Source of the DNA: Pseudomonadales bacterium
Lineage (GTDB): Bacteria > Pseudomonadota > Gammaproteobacteria > Pseudomonadales > Azotimanducaceae
Length of the DNA stretch: 64,000 bases
Direction: 5' to 3'
Assembly: GCA_011525295.1 (NCBI GenBank)
Contig: WTGV01000044.1
Span: 55,358-119,357, forward strand
In this document: positions 39,502 to 49,439 of the stretch, piece by piece
How the letters are laid out: each line of letters opens with the position of its first letter
Numbering within the stretch: position 1 is the first letter of the stretch
Notes under the pieces: model-generated
What the model was told of the DNA's origin: nothing
Database searches by the model: none
Seen by the model: only the letters and a program-made list of their open reading frames with translations
Translations under genes and position numbers: made by a program

Positions 39502-40970
39502 TATGTACCTGGATAGTTAGGTGACTCTTTAGTGATGGTGACATCGTGGACATGACCTTCGACCATAGATGCCTGAGTCACTTTTGTGAAAGAAACTTTT
39601 TGTTGCATTTCATCTATGGTCCGACATCCCGTGTAGCCCATTGCAGAACGTAAGCCTCCGACAAGTTGCCCGATGATAGGTCCGATCGGTCCCCGATATG
39701 GAACACGACCTTCCACACCTTCAGGTACTAACTTTCCCACTTCTTTAGTATCGTCCTGGAAGTATCGATCACGTGAACCGTGACGATTCTGCATTGCCCC
39801 TACAGAACCCATACCTCGATAGTTTTTGTAGGTTCGTCCTTGAAACAGCTCGACATCGCCAGGACTTTCGTCCGTTCCAGCAAATAACGAACCGATCATG
39901 ACTCCCGAAGCACCGGCCGCGATTGCTTTTGCGATGTCACCGGAATAACGAATCCCGCCGTCCGCGATTACGGGTACTTCTTCTTTCGCGGCGACGCCAG
40001 AAACTTCACTGATAGCAGAGACTTGTGGGACACCAACTCCACTGACGATTCTCGTGGTACAGATGCTCCCCGGTCCAATGCCTACTTTAACCGCATCAGC
40101 ACCTGCATTGATTATTTCCTGCGCACCCTCAGCGGTTGCTACATTACCACCTATTACTTGTAATTTTGGAAAAGACTGTTTAATCCAACGAATACGATCA
40201 AGCACGCCACGAGAGTGCCCGTGTGCCGTGTCAACGACAAGCACATCAACTTCAGCCTCAACAAGTGCGGCAACCCTCTCATCGGTATCCGCACCTGTAC
40301 CCACTGACGCACCTGCGCGCAATCGACCGTGTCCGTCCTTACAAGCATTCGGATAGGTCTTCGCTTTCTCAATGTCTTTCACGGTAACCATACCAGTCAG
40401 TCTAAATTCATCATCGACTAAGAGAATCTTTTCAATACGGTGTTCGTGTAAGAGCTGCGTAATTTCAGAAAACGATGCCGATTCGGATGCAGTAATTAAT
40501 CGGGATCTTGGGGTCATGACTTCCGATACAAGAGCCTTCAAGTTTTCCTGAAAACGAATGTCGCGGTGGGTCACTATGCCGACAAGATCATTCTCACTGA
40601 CGACCGGGACACCCGAAATGTTGTGATCTGTCGTGAGCGATAAAAGCTCTTGAATCGTCGCACTTGGACTGATCGAGATAGGGTTCCGAATAATTCCGGC
40701 TTCGAACTTTTTAATCTGTCGAACGTGTTGGGCTTGAGATTCAATAGACATGTTCTTGTGAACTATGCCAATGCCACCCTCTTGAGCTAGTGCGATCCCT
40801 AGGCGCGACTCTGTGACGGTATCCATCGCCGACGAAATCAGGGGAATGTTCAACCTAATTTCGCGACTGAGCTGGGTGTGGGTGGATGTTTCTGTTGGTA
40901 GTACTTCGGAGTACGCTGGACGAAGAAGCACATCGTCGAAGGTGTAAGCTTCTCCAGTGACGGTGACCAA
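39498..40970 (-). CDS. guaB: Inosine-5'-monophosphate dehydrogenase
   Basis: GuaB oxidises IMP to XMP with NAD+, the committed step to guanine nucleotides. Segments are [17 protein letters not shown] at the N-terminus, two CBS motifs at about 95-205, the catalytic-cysteine loop [33 protein letters not shown], and the flap [11 protein letters not shown] place the start at TTG 40970, six bases after an AAGGAG; the open frame extends 13 codons further but those residues are not GuaB-like. guaA follows with a four-base overlap. Confidence 0.96.
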   Translation of the reverse strand: MVTVTGEAYTFDDVLLRPAYSEVLPTETSTHTQLSREIRLNIPLISSAMDTVTESRLGIALAQEGGIGIVHKNMSIESQAQHVRQIKKFEAGIIRNPISISPSATIQELLSLTTDHNISGVPVVSENDLVGIVTHRDIRFQENLKALVSEVMTPRSRLITASESASFSEITQLLHEHRIEKILLVDDEFRLTGMVTVKDIEKAKTYPNACKDGHGRLRAGASVGTGADTDERVAALVEAEVDVLVVDTAHGHSRGVLDRIRWIKQSFPKLQVIGGNVATAEGAQEIINAGADAVKVGIGPGSICTTRIVSGVGVPQVSAISEVSGVAAKEEVPVIADGGIRYSGDIAKAIAAGASGVMIGSLFAGTDESPGDVELFQGRTYKNYRGMGSVGAMQNRHGSRDRYFQDDTKEVGKLVPEGVEGRVPYRGPIGPIIGQLVGGLRSAMGYTGCRTIDEMQQKVSFTKVTQASMVEGHVHDVTITKESPNYPGTY

Positions 40971-40976
40971 TCTTTG

Positions 40977-40982
40977 CTCCTT
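40977..40982 (-). promoter_or_regulatory. Shine-Dalgarno that fixes the guaB TTG start
   Basis: AAGGAG on the minus strand, 6 nt before the TTG at 40970. It decides against the longer open frame from 41009. Confidence 0.65.
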
Positions 40983-41163
40983 GCAAAGAAAGAATTTTAT
41001 ACAGAGCAACGAACACAGTAAAAACTTTGAATCGACGAGATCACAATTCTCTTCATAGATTGACTATCAATAACTTCTGGATACTTACGACTCATAGGGC
41101 TTAGAATTTGGTTGAAGAAAAACAAATTTCTACCTCTGTCCACGAGTTGGGGAACTTACAAGC

Positions 41164-42762
41164 GTGTCCGAATATCTTTCACCGAATCTAGGCTTAAATG
41201 AACGTGTGTTGACCGTGAGTCAACTCAACGCGCAGGTCAAGAAGTTGCTCAGTAACAACTTCCCACTTGTAGTCATCGAAGGCGAGATCTCTGGGTTAAG
41301 CCACCATCGGGCGTCGGGACACTACTACTTCAATCTCAAGGACGAAAGAGCAGTGCTCCGTTGCGTGATGTTCGCAAGAAGTGCGTCAAAGCTCTCGTTT
41401 CAACCTGAAGATGGTCTAAAGGTGCTCGTGCGGGCTGAAATTTCTTTGTATGAGCGGGCTGGTCAGTATCAAGCGGTGATTCAACACATGGAACCTCATG
41501 GTGAAGGAGAACTACGCTTGGCCATGGAGCGACTTCGAGCAAAACTCCAAGCGATGGGATGGTTTGAGGAAGAGTTGAAGAAACCACTTCCGACGTTCCC
41601 TAGAAGAATAGTGATTGTGAGTTCCCCAAAAGGGGCTGCCACGCGCGATGTATTTGTCAATATTTGGCGGCGCTATCCACCGGTCAATCTCTCGCTACAA
41701 CCGACCGCCGTACAAGGTCAATTCGCCGTGAGTGAGATCTGTAGCGCGATAGCAAAGATAAATCAACTGACTGAACGACCCGATCTCGCTATTCTGACTC
41801 GCGGTGGTGGATCGCTTGAAGACTTGGCTGCGTTCAATTCTGAGCAAGTCGCAGCCGCCATCCATGAGAGTGAAGTCCCGATTGTGTCCGCCGTCGGACA
41901 CGACGTTGACTTCACGATCGCGGATTTCGTGGCAGATCTTAGAGCACCTACTCCTTCAACTGCAGCGGAATTAGTCACACCTGACGCTAAAGATCTTGGA
42001 ATTCGGTTCGATGAGTACGCGATGAGAATTGAGAAAGATACGCGGGCTTTGGTGACTCGGCACAAAACTGTGGTCGCATATATAACTCGTAGAGTTCGGG
42101 ATCCAAAAAAAGACATAGCCAGTAATAAGCAAAGACTCATCGACAGAGTGAGAAGCTTTGTACGAACTCAAAAGCAAACACTTACGCAGCAAGAAACACG
42201 ACTAGCGCAAGTACAACGAGCATTGAATCAAGCGAAACCCGGTGTTCGATTACAACACTATCGAACGAAACTAAACGGTGCTCAGTCGCAAATAAGTCAA
42301 TTTGTGAGTGTTCAAAACAGAGAAAACAGAACTCGTGCTACGCTAGCGTTCAGGAGACTCTTGCAGCTCGAAGTTCAAGTGTGCGAGCAGACCAGCACAA
42401 AGTTTCAAAATCTCCAGAGAACATTGATCCAAGTACGACCGGACACGAACGTTAAACACTTTCAAACACGACTCGACGGTACGAGATCTCGCTTGGAAGT
42501 TCGTGTAGGTGAGAACATTCAGTCCGCAAAAACCAAAGTATCAAGTATTTTGAAGAACATTGAGGCTGTGAGTCCTTTAGCCGTACTGAGTAGGGGATAT
42601 GCTGTCGTCTCAAAACCGAAGGTAGGAACAGATTTTGGAGAGATTGCCAAGAGCGTCGACGACTTACGTCCCAATGAGAATATCGAGACACACTTATCGG
42701 ACGGTACAGTCAGTTCCAAAATCACGCGGATTGTCAAAAAAGAACATCGAGATATTAAATAA
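41164..42762 (+). CDS. xseA: Exodeoxyribonuclease VII large subunit
   Basis: XseA is the large subunit of ExoVII, which degrades single-stranded DNA from both ends. The N-terminal OB fold is VIEGEISGLSHHRASGHYYF, and the catalytic core contains RGGGSLEDLAAFN and VGHDVDFTIADFVADLRAPTP. A long coiled coil follows and the usual end-motif SPLAVLSRGYAVV closes it. The start is GTG 41164. At 532 residues it is longer than the roughly 450 usual, because the coiled coil holds two related segments (LNQAKPGVRLQHYRTKLNG and LIQVRPDTNVKHFQTRLDG) about 85-90 residues apart. It is divergent from guaB. Confidence 0.95.
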   Translation: MSEYLSPNLGLNERVLTVSQLNAQVKKLLSNNFPLVVIEGEISGLSHHRASGHYYFNLKDERAVLRCVMFARSASKLSFQPEDGLKVLVRAEISLYERAGQYQAVIQHMEPHGEGELRLAMERLRAKLQAMGWFEEELKKPLPTFPRRIVIVSSPKGAATRDVFVNIWRRYPPVNLSLQPTAVQGQFAVSEICSAIAKINQLTERPDLAILTRGGGSLEDLAAFNSEQVAAAIHESEVPIVSAVGHDVDFTIADFVADLRAPTPSTAAELVTPDAKDLGIRFDEYAMRIEKDTRALVTRHKTVVAYITRRVRDPKKDIASNKQRLIDRVRSFVRTQKQTLTQQETRLAQVQRALNQAKPGVRLQHYRTKLNGAQSQISQFVSVQNRENRTRATLAFRRLLQLEVQVCEQTSTKFQNLQRTLIQVRPDTNVKHFQTRLDGTRSRLEVRVGENIQSAKTKVSSILKNIEAVSPLAVLSRGYAVVSKPKVGTDFGEIAKSVDDLRPNENIETHLSDGTVSSKITRIVKKEHRDIK

Positions 42763-42901
42763 GTACAGTCAAAACGCTCACGTTAATTTCTAACGAGATT
42801 TGCAGGAACAGTATGATGCGGGAAAACCAAATTTTTTAACCTATTTAAGTTAGAATTTGGAATAGACATTGCATCAAGCAAATACCCGACAGGAGTCCTT
42901 A

Positions 42902-43747
42902 ATGTTTTCTACCCGATTGTTTCGTTTTGTTCTGTTTGTGTTTTCCTACCTCTTAGTGAACTCCTTCGTATCAGCGGAACATATAGGAGTCAATGGTGGA
43001 GTGATCGCAGTTAAATTGCCCAATGGTGCCACTGAAGCTGAATTCAACGACGAGAATCAGCTAATTGTTCGTGGCCACGCGATCGTCGCGATTCCCCATG
43101 AAGCCGAAGCAAAGAAGCACAAATTGATTGTTTCATTTGAAGACGGCTCATTTCAAGCAGTTGATTTTGAGGTGCAATCGAAAGAGTATGAAGAACAACA
43201 CATTACGATTGAAAATCAAGACTACGTTACGCCACCAGAAGAAACGATAAAAAGACGTCAGGAGGAAGCCGCTATGATGCGAGAAGCATATGCGCGACGT
43301 TCTCCAGCGATCGAGGACATTCTGCCAATTGTTATGCCAGTAGAAGGTCAAGTTACCGGCGTTTTTGGTACCAAACGTTTCTTCAACGGGGAACAGAGGA
43401 ATTACCATACAGGCGTCGATTACGCCGCTCCAACAGGGACGCCAATTTCAGCTCCTGCGCCGGGAACAGTAGTGGTTACTCACGATATGTATTTCAACGG
43501 GAACACTGTAGTGATCGACCATGGTTCTGGTTTTGTATCGGTGATGTGCCACCTGGACGAAATCGAAGTAGAGAAAGATTCCCAACTTAAACGTGGGGAT
43601 GTAATCGGAACGGTTGGTTCTACCGGTCGCTCCACCGGACCTCACCTACACTGGACGATTAGTTTGCAGGGGACGAAGATCGACCCAGAGATGTTCATGG
43701 AAGTGGTCAACGGGCTCGATGACAGTTCTGACGATGAAGCACCCTAA
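42902..43747 (+). CDS. Secreted M23 family metallopeptidase
   Basis: The start at ATG 42902 has an AGGAG six bases upstream and gives a signal peptide (MFSTRLFRFVLFVFSYLLVNSFVSA). After a beta-rich N-terminal region and a charged helix, the LytM/M23 domain shows YHTGVDYAAPTGTPI, VVIDHGSGFVSVMCHL and GPHLHWTI, so the zinc ligands are complete. Such enzymes cut peptidoglycan cross-links; those in this layout act in the periplasm. It lies 11 nt from the convergent end of der and follows xseA on the same strand at about 140 nt. Confidence 0.9.
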   Translation: MFSTRLFRFVLFVFSYLLVNSFVSAEHIGVNGGVIAVKLPNGATEAEFNDENQLIVRGHAIVAIPHEAEAKKHKLIVSFEDGSFQAVDFEVQSKEYEEQHITIENQDYVTPPEETIKRRQEEAAMMREAYARRSPAIEDILPIVMPVEGQVTGVFGTKRFFNGEQRNYHTGVDYAAPTGTPISAPAPGTVVVTHDMYFNGNTVVIDHGSGFVSVMCHLDEIEVEKDSQLKRGDVIGTVGSTGRSTGPHLHWTISLQGTKIDPEMFMEVVNGLDDSSDDEAP

Positions 43748-43758
43748 GTATTTAACTA

Positions 43759-45168
43759 CTATTTACGTTTGCGATGACGAACCAGTCGCGCTCGGTGTCT
43801 TTGTTGCCGAGGCGTGAGTTCGTTCTTTCGACCCGAAAATGGATTTACTGACTTCTTAAAGTTAATCACTATAGGCCATCCGTCCAAACCTAGTATGCGA
43901 CGAAATTCATTTTCCAAATATCTGACATAACTCGCAGGCAATCGGTTTGTTTGATTGCCATGAATCAGAATTGTGGGTGGTCGGGATGCTACTTTGTGAG
44001 CATATCGTAAACGAATCAGTCGTCGCTGCGCCACCGGCGGTGGATGTGCTGTCGTGATTTGTGTGAGAACTTCATTCAACTCGTGTGTAGAGATTTCAAA
44101 AGCACCGCTTTCGTAAAGTACATGGACTGAGTCAAATAGCGAAGCAATACCGACTTTCTTTAAAGCCGATACGTACTTGATCGAAATCCAATCAGCGAAC
44201 CGGAGTTTCCTTCGAATTTGGTCTTGACACTTTAGACGAGCTGGTGAATCAAGCTTGTCCCATTTATTCGCGACAAGTGTCACAGCTGTACCAGCATCAA
44301 TCGCGTAATCAATTAAGTGCAGATCTTGTTCAACTAACCCTTCAGAAGCATCTATGACTAACAGCGCGGTATGACAAACTCGAAGGGCATCAAGTGCTTT
44401 CACAATAGAAAATTTTTCCACCACGTCAGTTGTTTTGCCTTTTCGGCGAATTCCTGCGGTGTCGACAAAGTCAAAAACTCGATCGTCCCTTTCAATGCGA
44501 ACACGCACGGCATCACGTGTAGTTCCTGGTTCATCAAATACCAAACACCGATTGTCATCGGCTAAGGCGTTAACTAAGCTAGATTTTCCAACATTGGGTC
44601 GACCTATCACCGCAACGGAAATACTATCGGATGCGGTTTCAGAGGGTAAGACGTCTTGAACGGGGAGTTGTGCCGCGAGATTCTCAACCAATTGATACAC
44701 TCCATGTCCATGGGTCGAGGATATTGGGAATACTGGATTAAATCCAAGTTGAGCAAACTCACTCACTCCAAATTCGTTACCACCAGGGATACCGTCGATC
44801 TTGTTGACTGCCAACAGGACATTTGTGTCGGACTTCCTAAGTTCATCTGCGATTTCGAAGTCTGCTGTGGTGAGGTTCTCTCGAGCATTCACAACAAAGA
44901 CTACAAGATCGGCTTCTTCCACCGCAAGCATCACTTGATCGTCTATCGACGTCGATATGGTGAGACTGTCATGAAGCCCACCAGTGTCGACTAGAGTCAC
45001 ATCAGCTTCGGTAATGCCTCGAGCGCGACCGTATTGTCGATCTCGGGTTAATCCAGGTCGATCTAAGACAAGTGCGTCGCGGCTGCGACAAAGTCGATTA
45101 AAGAGTGTGGATTTGCCGACATTCGGTCGCCCGACGAGTGCGACAACACCACTGCGAGGCGTAGTCAT
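43759..45168 (-). CDS. der: Ribosome-associated GTPase Der (EngA)
   Basis: Der has two consecutive GTPase domains and helps 50S subunit maturation. Both P-loops are present (GRPNVGKSTLFNRL at about 13; GRPNVGKSSLVNAL at about 188) with G3 motifs DTGG and DTAG and G4 motifs NKID and NKWD. A KH-like domain follows (about 360-450), and the basic C-terminus RQQRHRARLVRHRKRK is typical. The 469 residues are normal. Its start overlaps the bamB stop by four bases. Confidence 0.97.
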   Translation of the reverse strand: MTTPRSGVVALVGRPNVGKSTLFNRLCRSRDALVLDRPGLTRDRQYGRARGITEADVTLVDTGGLHDSLTISTSIDDQVMLAVEEADLVVFVVNARENLTTADFEIADELRKSDTNVLLAVNKIDGIPGGNEFGVSEFAQLGFNPVFPISSTHGHGVYQLVENLAAQLPVQDVLPSETASDSISVAVIGRPNVGKSSLVNALADDNRCLVFDEPGTTRDAVRVRIERDDRVFDFVDTAGIRRKGKTTDVVEKFSIVKALDALRVCHTALLVIDASEGLVEQDLHLIDYAIDAGTAVTLVANKWDKLDSPARLKCQDQIRRKLRFADWISIKYVSALKKVGIASLFDSVHVLYESGAFEISTHELNEVLTQITTAHPPPVAQRRLIRLRYAHKVASRPPTILIHGNQTNRLPASYVRYLENEFRRILGLDGWPIVINFKKSVNPFSGRKNELTPRQQRHRARLVRHRKRK

Positions 45169-46385
45169 TCAATGCGAGAAATCCTTAATGCTTCTAAATG
45201 TCCTTTGTTACTAAGCGCGTAGAACACTCCGTCTTCTTCTACCATAGGCGATCGGATCGAAGCTCTCATCTTGTATCGGCCCATGAGTCGCCCATCGCTC
45301 TGGGCGATAACATGTAGGTATCCGTCATCGTCGCCAACTACAAGATAATTGTGAAACGCTAGAGGATCCGTGAGGACTCGGTTTTGGAACGCTTCTTGCT
45401 TCCACGCTTCGTTACCACTCTCTTGTTGTGCTGCGACAACTTCATCATCATCTGTGACAACAAAAACTAAATCTAAACCTTCGGCCAGCGCGTGAAAAGA
45501 TGGGGCGTCTGCTTCCCATAGCATGAAACCATCGCTTTTGCGGCGGGCTTGCATAGTCCCTTGATGAGTCGCGGCAAACACCACCTGACCGAGTACTAAC
45601 GGACGACCATCGATGTCATTTATCCGTTCAAGCTCTGATGTTCCTTCTGGGACAGTTAAACGCTGTTCCCAAATTGGAAATCCACTCTCGAGGTCGACGG
45701 CCGCGAGAATACCATCTCTAAATCCTGCATAGGCATGTCCGTCACTGAGTACGGGAGATGCCGTTCCTCTGAGCGAGACCCTCACGTCCTGGGTGTGGAA
45801 TACCCAACGTGTTTCGCCCGAACCACTCTCTAGCGCGTACATCTTACCGTCTGCTGTCTGCACGACAACAACGTCTGAGGTAGCTGTCGCTGGCGCTAGG
45901 ATTTCACTACTCAATGTCTCACGCCAAATTTCGGAGCCATCGCTAACATCCAACGCTATGAGTTCGCCGCGTACTGTGCCAACGAAAACTTTACCAGCGC
46001 CAACGCCAAATCCTCCAGACACAAACGAAGGATCACTTCGATTCGAGACATCGAGCCAACTTCTGCGATCTGGTTTCCCGACGGACGTCCGCCACACCAC
46101 ATCCCCTGTGAAACGGTCTAGTGCAATTACTAAACCATAGGCGTCACCTACAAAGATTCGATCAGCCAAAATAGCTGGCGTTATCTCGACGTATTTTCGG
46201 CCAAGACCCTTACCGATTGTCTTCGACCAGACACGTTCTACTTTGATCTCGGGTGTGAAGTCAAGAAGCGGTGCCGGATCACCCGGGTCAGGAACTTTGT
46301 CAGCTCTATTACCGCGCAAAATACTACAGCCACCGACGAATGTGAGTAGTACGAGAAAGCAGAGAAGTCGATTAAGCCTGATCAT
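45165..46385 (-). CDS. bamB: Outer-membrane assembly lipoprotein BamB
   Basis: BamB is the beta-propeller lipoprotein of the BAM complex. The signal peptide ends in the lipobox VGGC (cysteine 20). PQQ-like blade repeats follow, for example GDVVWRTSVGKPDRR, GSEIWRETLSS, GETRWVFHTQD, and the conserved EGTSELERINDIDGRPL segment that marks BamB among propellers. It has 406 residues. It is placed as in gammaproteobacteria between yfgM (22 nt upstream) and der (4-nt overlap). Confidence 0.95.
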   Translation of the reverse strand: MIRLNRLLCFLVLLTFVGGCSILRGNRADKVPDPGDPAPLLDFTPEIKVERVWSKTIGKGLGRKYVEITPAILADRIFVGDAYGLVIALDRFTGDVVWRTSVGKPDRRSWLDVSNRSDPSFVSGGFGVGAGKVFVGTVRGELIALDVSDGSEIWRETLSSEILAPATATSDVVVVQTADGKMYALESGSGETRWVFHTQDVRVSLRGTASPVLSDGHAYAGFRDGILAAVDLESGFPIWEQRLTVPEGTSELERINDIDGRPLVLGQVVFAATHQGTMQARRKSDGFMLWEADAPSFHALAEGLDLVFVVTDDDEVVAAQQESGNEAWKQEAFQNRVLTDPLAFHNYLVVGDDDGYLHVIAQSDGRLMGRYKMRASIRSPMVEEDGVFYALSNKGHLEALRISRIE

Positions 46386-46407
46386 TGAATGTTCATCCCG
46401 TTTAAAG

Positions 46408-47061
46408 TTACGACGATGTATTGGTTTGGTCGGAAGTAGGTTCTTGACTGGGCATTAGAGCTATTTTTAGTTCTAGCCGTTCACGGTCGATCCCGGACGT
46501 TGTCAATTCCAACGCTTGCTCATAGGCACTTTTCGCGTCGGCGTAGCGGCCACCATCTCGGTGGATGTCGCCGGTCAACTCTAGCACCAAGAACTTGTAG
46601 TCCTCACCTACTCTTGCTAACGTGTTCAAAGCTTCGTCATCTTGTTGGAGTTGCATCTGAAGTCGTGCGATTCGTACCAAAATCATGTCATCGAGGATCT
46701 TGTCTTTTGACCTCTCCAAGGACTCTTCCAAAAACTGTAGAGCAGTTTCGTACTCTTCGGCTTCTACTGCATCCTTTGCTCGATATAGTAGTGCAAAGGG
46801 GATATATCTCGCACTTGCTCGAGTCTTATCCATTTCCTCTAGGAAAGCATCTAAGTCACCTTCTAGGGCGCGGGTCACCAGAAAATCTTGGTACATATAC
46901 GCGGCATCCTCTTTTGCTTGTGCTTGAGACTGTTGGTAATAGTTCCACCCTACAACTGCACCGATTCCAACGACCAGTGCAAGTACTAAGATGAACCCGT
47001 AATCACGCCACAATTTCTGTAGCCGCGCCGCTTGTTCTTCCTCGGATAGGTAGTCAGCCAA
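46408..47061 (-). CDS. yfgM: YfgM-like tetratricopeptide membrane protein
   Basis: The protein of 217 residues has a cytoplasmic amphipathic N-terminus (YLSEEEQAARLQKLWRDYG), one membrane helix (about 22-42) and a periplasmic TPR-like region of helix pairs. This is the plan of YfgM, an ancillary SecYEG-associated subunit that works with periplasmic chaperones. It lies between hisS (6 nt) and bamB (22 nt), the order known for yfgM. Confidence 0.9.
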   Translation of the reverse strand: MADYLSEEEQAARLQKLWRDYGFILVLALVVGIGAVVGWNYYQQSQAQAKEDAAYMYQDFLVTRALEGDLDAFLEEMDKTRASARYIPFALLYRAKDAVEAEEYETALQFLEESLERSKDKILDDMILVRIARLQMQLQQDDEALNTLARVGEDYKFLVLELTGDIHRDGGRYADAKSAYEQALELTTSGIDRERLELKIALMPSQEPTSDQTNTSS

Positions 47062-47067
47062 ATTGTT

Positions 47068-48336
47068 CTACTCCAAATTCTCTTGTAAGACTGTTACTAA
47101 ATTTTCCACAGTCGTCGAAAGTTGCGATCGATCTGATCGTAGCCACTTGACAGTGACCGTACGTTGCTGAAGTTCGGTATCTCCAACAATGAGCGCCCAA
47201 GTGGCACTGGATTTGTCTGCCCAACGCATTTTGTTTCTCATATTTCCAGAACCGATGTGCTCTCTAATCCGCAAGTCCGTATGGCACCTTAAATGTTGTG
47301 CTACAGAATTGACAAATTCTCGATGTACCTCCTCCATAGGAATAAGATAGGCATCAGCCGCACAATACCTAGGTTCGTCTAGCTGTTCGCATAATTTTGC
47401 AATCCTGTCAATGCCCGCCGCAAATCCTACGCCTGGAGTTGGACTACCTCCTAATAGTTCAACCAGTCCATCATATCGCCCACCAGCACAAACGGCGTCT
47501 TGAGCCCCTAAGTGATCTGTGACCCATTCAAACACTGTGTCGGTATAGTAGTCGAATCCTCGCACTAAATAGGGATCAACGGTGTATTCGACACCTGCTG
47601 AAGTCAAAAGTTCGAGTACATCGTCAAACCTTTCTTTAGCGATATCACTAAGTGAATCTCGTAGTTTGGGTGCATCTCTGAGCAGTTCCTTAGTCTTTGG
47701 AATTTTTGAATCAAGAATTCGAAGTGGGTTAGTTTGCAGGCGTTTGCGGCTGTCTTCGTCTAGTTCCGTGGATAGTGGGGTGAGTGCTTCAACAAGTTGC
47801 TCTCGGTATTGCGCACGAGCTTCAGCTGAACCAATACTGTTGATCTTCAAAGTTACCAAAGGACTTAGCCCCAGTTGTCGAAACACTTCATTCCCAATTT
47901 GAATGATTTCCACATCAATCGTAGGCTCGTCAAATCCAAATGCTTCGACACCTAATTGCTGAAACTGACGGTATCGTCCAGCCTGTGGACGCTCGTGCCG
48001 AAACATTGGACCTTCGTACCACAGTCTCGGTCTGTCGTTGTAACAAAGGTTGTTCTGTATTAAAGCGCGTACAACTGATGCTGTTCCTTCAGGGCGGAGA
48101 GCGAGTTCTTTTCCATCTCGATCAATGAAACTGTACATCTCCTTTCCTACGGCATCAGAAGACTCCCCCAAACCGTGGTAAAACAATTCTTTAGATTCGA
48201 GAACAGGGATGCGAATCTCCTCATAGGAAAATTTTCGGAAGACATCCTTAAACGTTGTCTCGACACAGGAAAGTCGCGCAGCCTCTCGTGGTAAGCTGTC
48301 GCGCATTCCCCGTATCAACGGGTAAATTGAACTCAC
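47068..48336 (-). CDS. hisS: Histidyl-tRNA synthetase
   Basis: HisS is a class II aminoacyl-tRNA synthetase. The family opening IRGMRDSLPREA, motif 2 (YEGPMFRHERPQAGRYRQF), the histidine A loop LVRGFDYYTDTVFEW, and motif 3 (GVGFAAGIDRIAKL) are all present, followed by the C-terminal anticodon-binding domain. It has 422 residues. Its start overlaps the rodZ stop by four bases. The gene order rodZ-hisS-yfgM-bamB-der is that of gammaproteobacteria, but ispG, often found between rodZ and hisS, is missing here. Confidence 0.97.
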   Translation of the reverse strand: MSSIYPLIRGMRDSLPREAARLSCVETTFKDVFRKFSYEEIRIPVLESKELFYHGLGESSDAVGKEMYSFIDRDGKELALRPEGTASVVRALIQNNLCYNDRPRLWYEGPMFRHERPQAGRYRQFQQLGVEAFGFDEPTIDVEIIQIGNEVFRQLGLSPLVTLKINSIGSAEARAQYREQLVEALTPLSTELDEDSRKRLQTNPLRILDSKIPKTKELLRDAPKLRDSLSDIAKERFDDVLELLTSAGVEYTVDPYLVRGFDYYTDTVFEWVTDHLGAQDAVCAGGRYDGLVELLGGSPTPGVGFAAGIDRIAKLCEQLDEPRYCAADAYLIPMEEVHREFVNSVAQHLRCHTDLRIREHIGSGNMRNKMRWADKSSATWALIVGDTELQQRTVTVKWLRSDRSQLSTTVENLVTVLQENLE

Positions 48337-49439
48337 GGTGGTAGCTTGAGTTCCGCGATGTTGCGCCGTGTATGTGGTGTCAAATCAATTTCGTCCCCCA
48401 AATAAAACAAAGTAACACCACGCGCTGAGCCTAACTTTATCGTGAACGGAGCGGTGCCGTCCAGTTCGAGTTTAGTACCTGCTTGTTTGATTTCACTGAC
48501 TAGCTGATTGTCATTCGCGTCCGTGACCTCAACATAAGAATCATCGCTAAATTCAAACAACAATGTCGGTTCTTCTTGAGTAGCTTCCTCAGTCTCCTCG
48601 GTGTCCGCGGTTTCTTGTGAAGAGTCGTCGATTTCGTTCGGGCCTTCTTGTGGTAATTCCGTATCGTTTTCAGTTGATTCACCGCCCGGCGCGAGTTGAG
48701 TTAGATTCATTAGTTCTTCCCAATCTGTACTCGTATGTTCGCTAGACGAACTCGTCCCGTTCATGTCTGTTGGGTCTTCGAATTCTTCCTCGTTTACGGA
48801 TCCTTCGAGATTTTCCGAACTGTCGTCCTCGCTTGAATTTGCGATAGATCGAGCTGTTGAATCCAAGTCCGTGTCCGTCGATCTTGAAGGCTGTCCAGCA
48901 TTCCCAGAAGTGTTGCGTTCCTCGGAGGGTGCTGGATTTGCTTGCCCTGCGTTGTCGAGCTCTGATGATTCGTCGTCCACAATTTCCGATTGTGGTGAGT
49001 TCGAATTTTCGTTTCCTGCAATTTCCAACCAATAATAAATGAGTGCTCCAACTCCCGCGAGAACAATAATGCTGGTTGCGACGATAGTGCTCCATCCGAG
49101 CGAGTTTTTCTTCGGCTTGGGCGGTAAGAGTTCATGTTCGGGGTCAATCGTTTGATGATCGGATTGATTGGTCGAAGACTTGAAATCGAGGATCAACTCT
49201 TCTGCGTCTAATTTCAACACCTTCGCGAGCGTTCTTAGGTACCCGATAATATACCCGGGCGCACTGATGCCAGAGGTCTTACCTTCTTCTAAATCAATCA
49301 GGTGTTGGGGATTGATCCGAGTCTCGCCAACAAGATCATCAATCGACAGTTGCCGTGCTTCGCGCGCGTGCCGAATCTTTTCGCCGAAGGTCACGGATGT
49401 GGTCTCGGTTGCTTGTTGTTCTTCGTTGGAAGCGTTCAC
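48333..49439 (-). CDS. rodZ: Cytoskeletal/cell-shape protein RodZ
   Basis: RodZ links MreB to the wall-synthesis machinery. Residues about 15-85 form the helix-turn-helix domain (EKIRHAREARQLSIDDLVGE, TRINPQHLIDLEEGK), a membrane helix lies at about 115-137 (TIVATSIIVLAGVGALIYYW), and the C-terminal DUF4115 beta domain starts near 290 (LLFEFSDDSYVEVTDANDN). Between them is an unusually acidic linker of about 150 residues rich in Glu, Asp, Ser, Thr and Asn. Such linkers vary in RodZ, but this one is strongly charged. It lies upstream of, and overlaps, hisS. Confidence 0.93.
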   Translation of the reverse strand: MNASNEEQQATETTSVTFGEKIRHAREARQLSIDDLVGETRINPQHLIDLEEGKTSGISAPGYIIGYLRTLAKVLKLDAEELILDFKSSTNQSDHQTIDPEHELLPPKPKKNSLGWSTIVATSIIVLAGVGALIYYWLEIAGNENSNSPQSEIVDDESSELDNAGQANPAPSEERNTSGNAGQPSRSTDTDLDSTARSIANSSEDDSSENLEGSVNEEEFEDPTDMNGTSSSSEHTSTDWEELMNLTQLAPGGESTENDTELPQEGPNEIDDSSQETADTEETEEATQEEPTLLFEFSDDSYVEVTDANDNQLVSEIKQAGTKLELDGTAPFTIKLGSARGVTLFYLGDEIDLTPHTRRNIAELKLPP

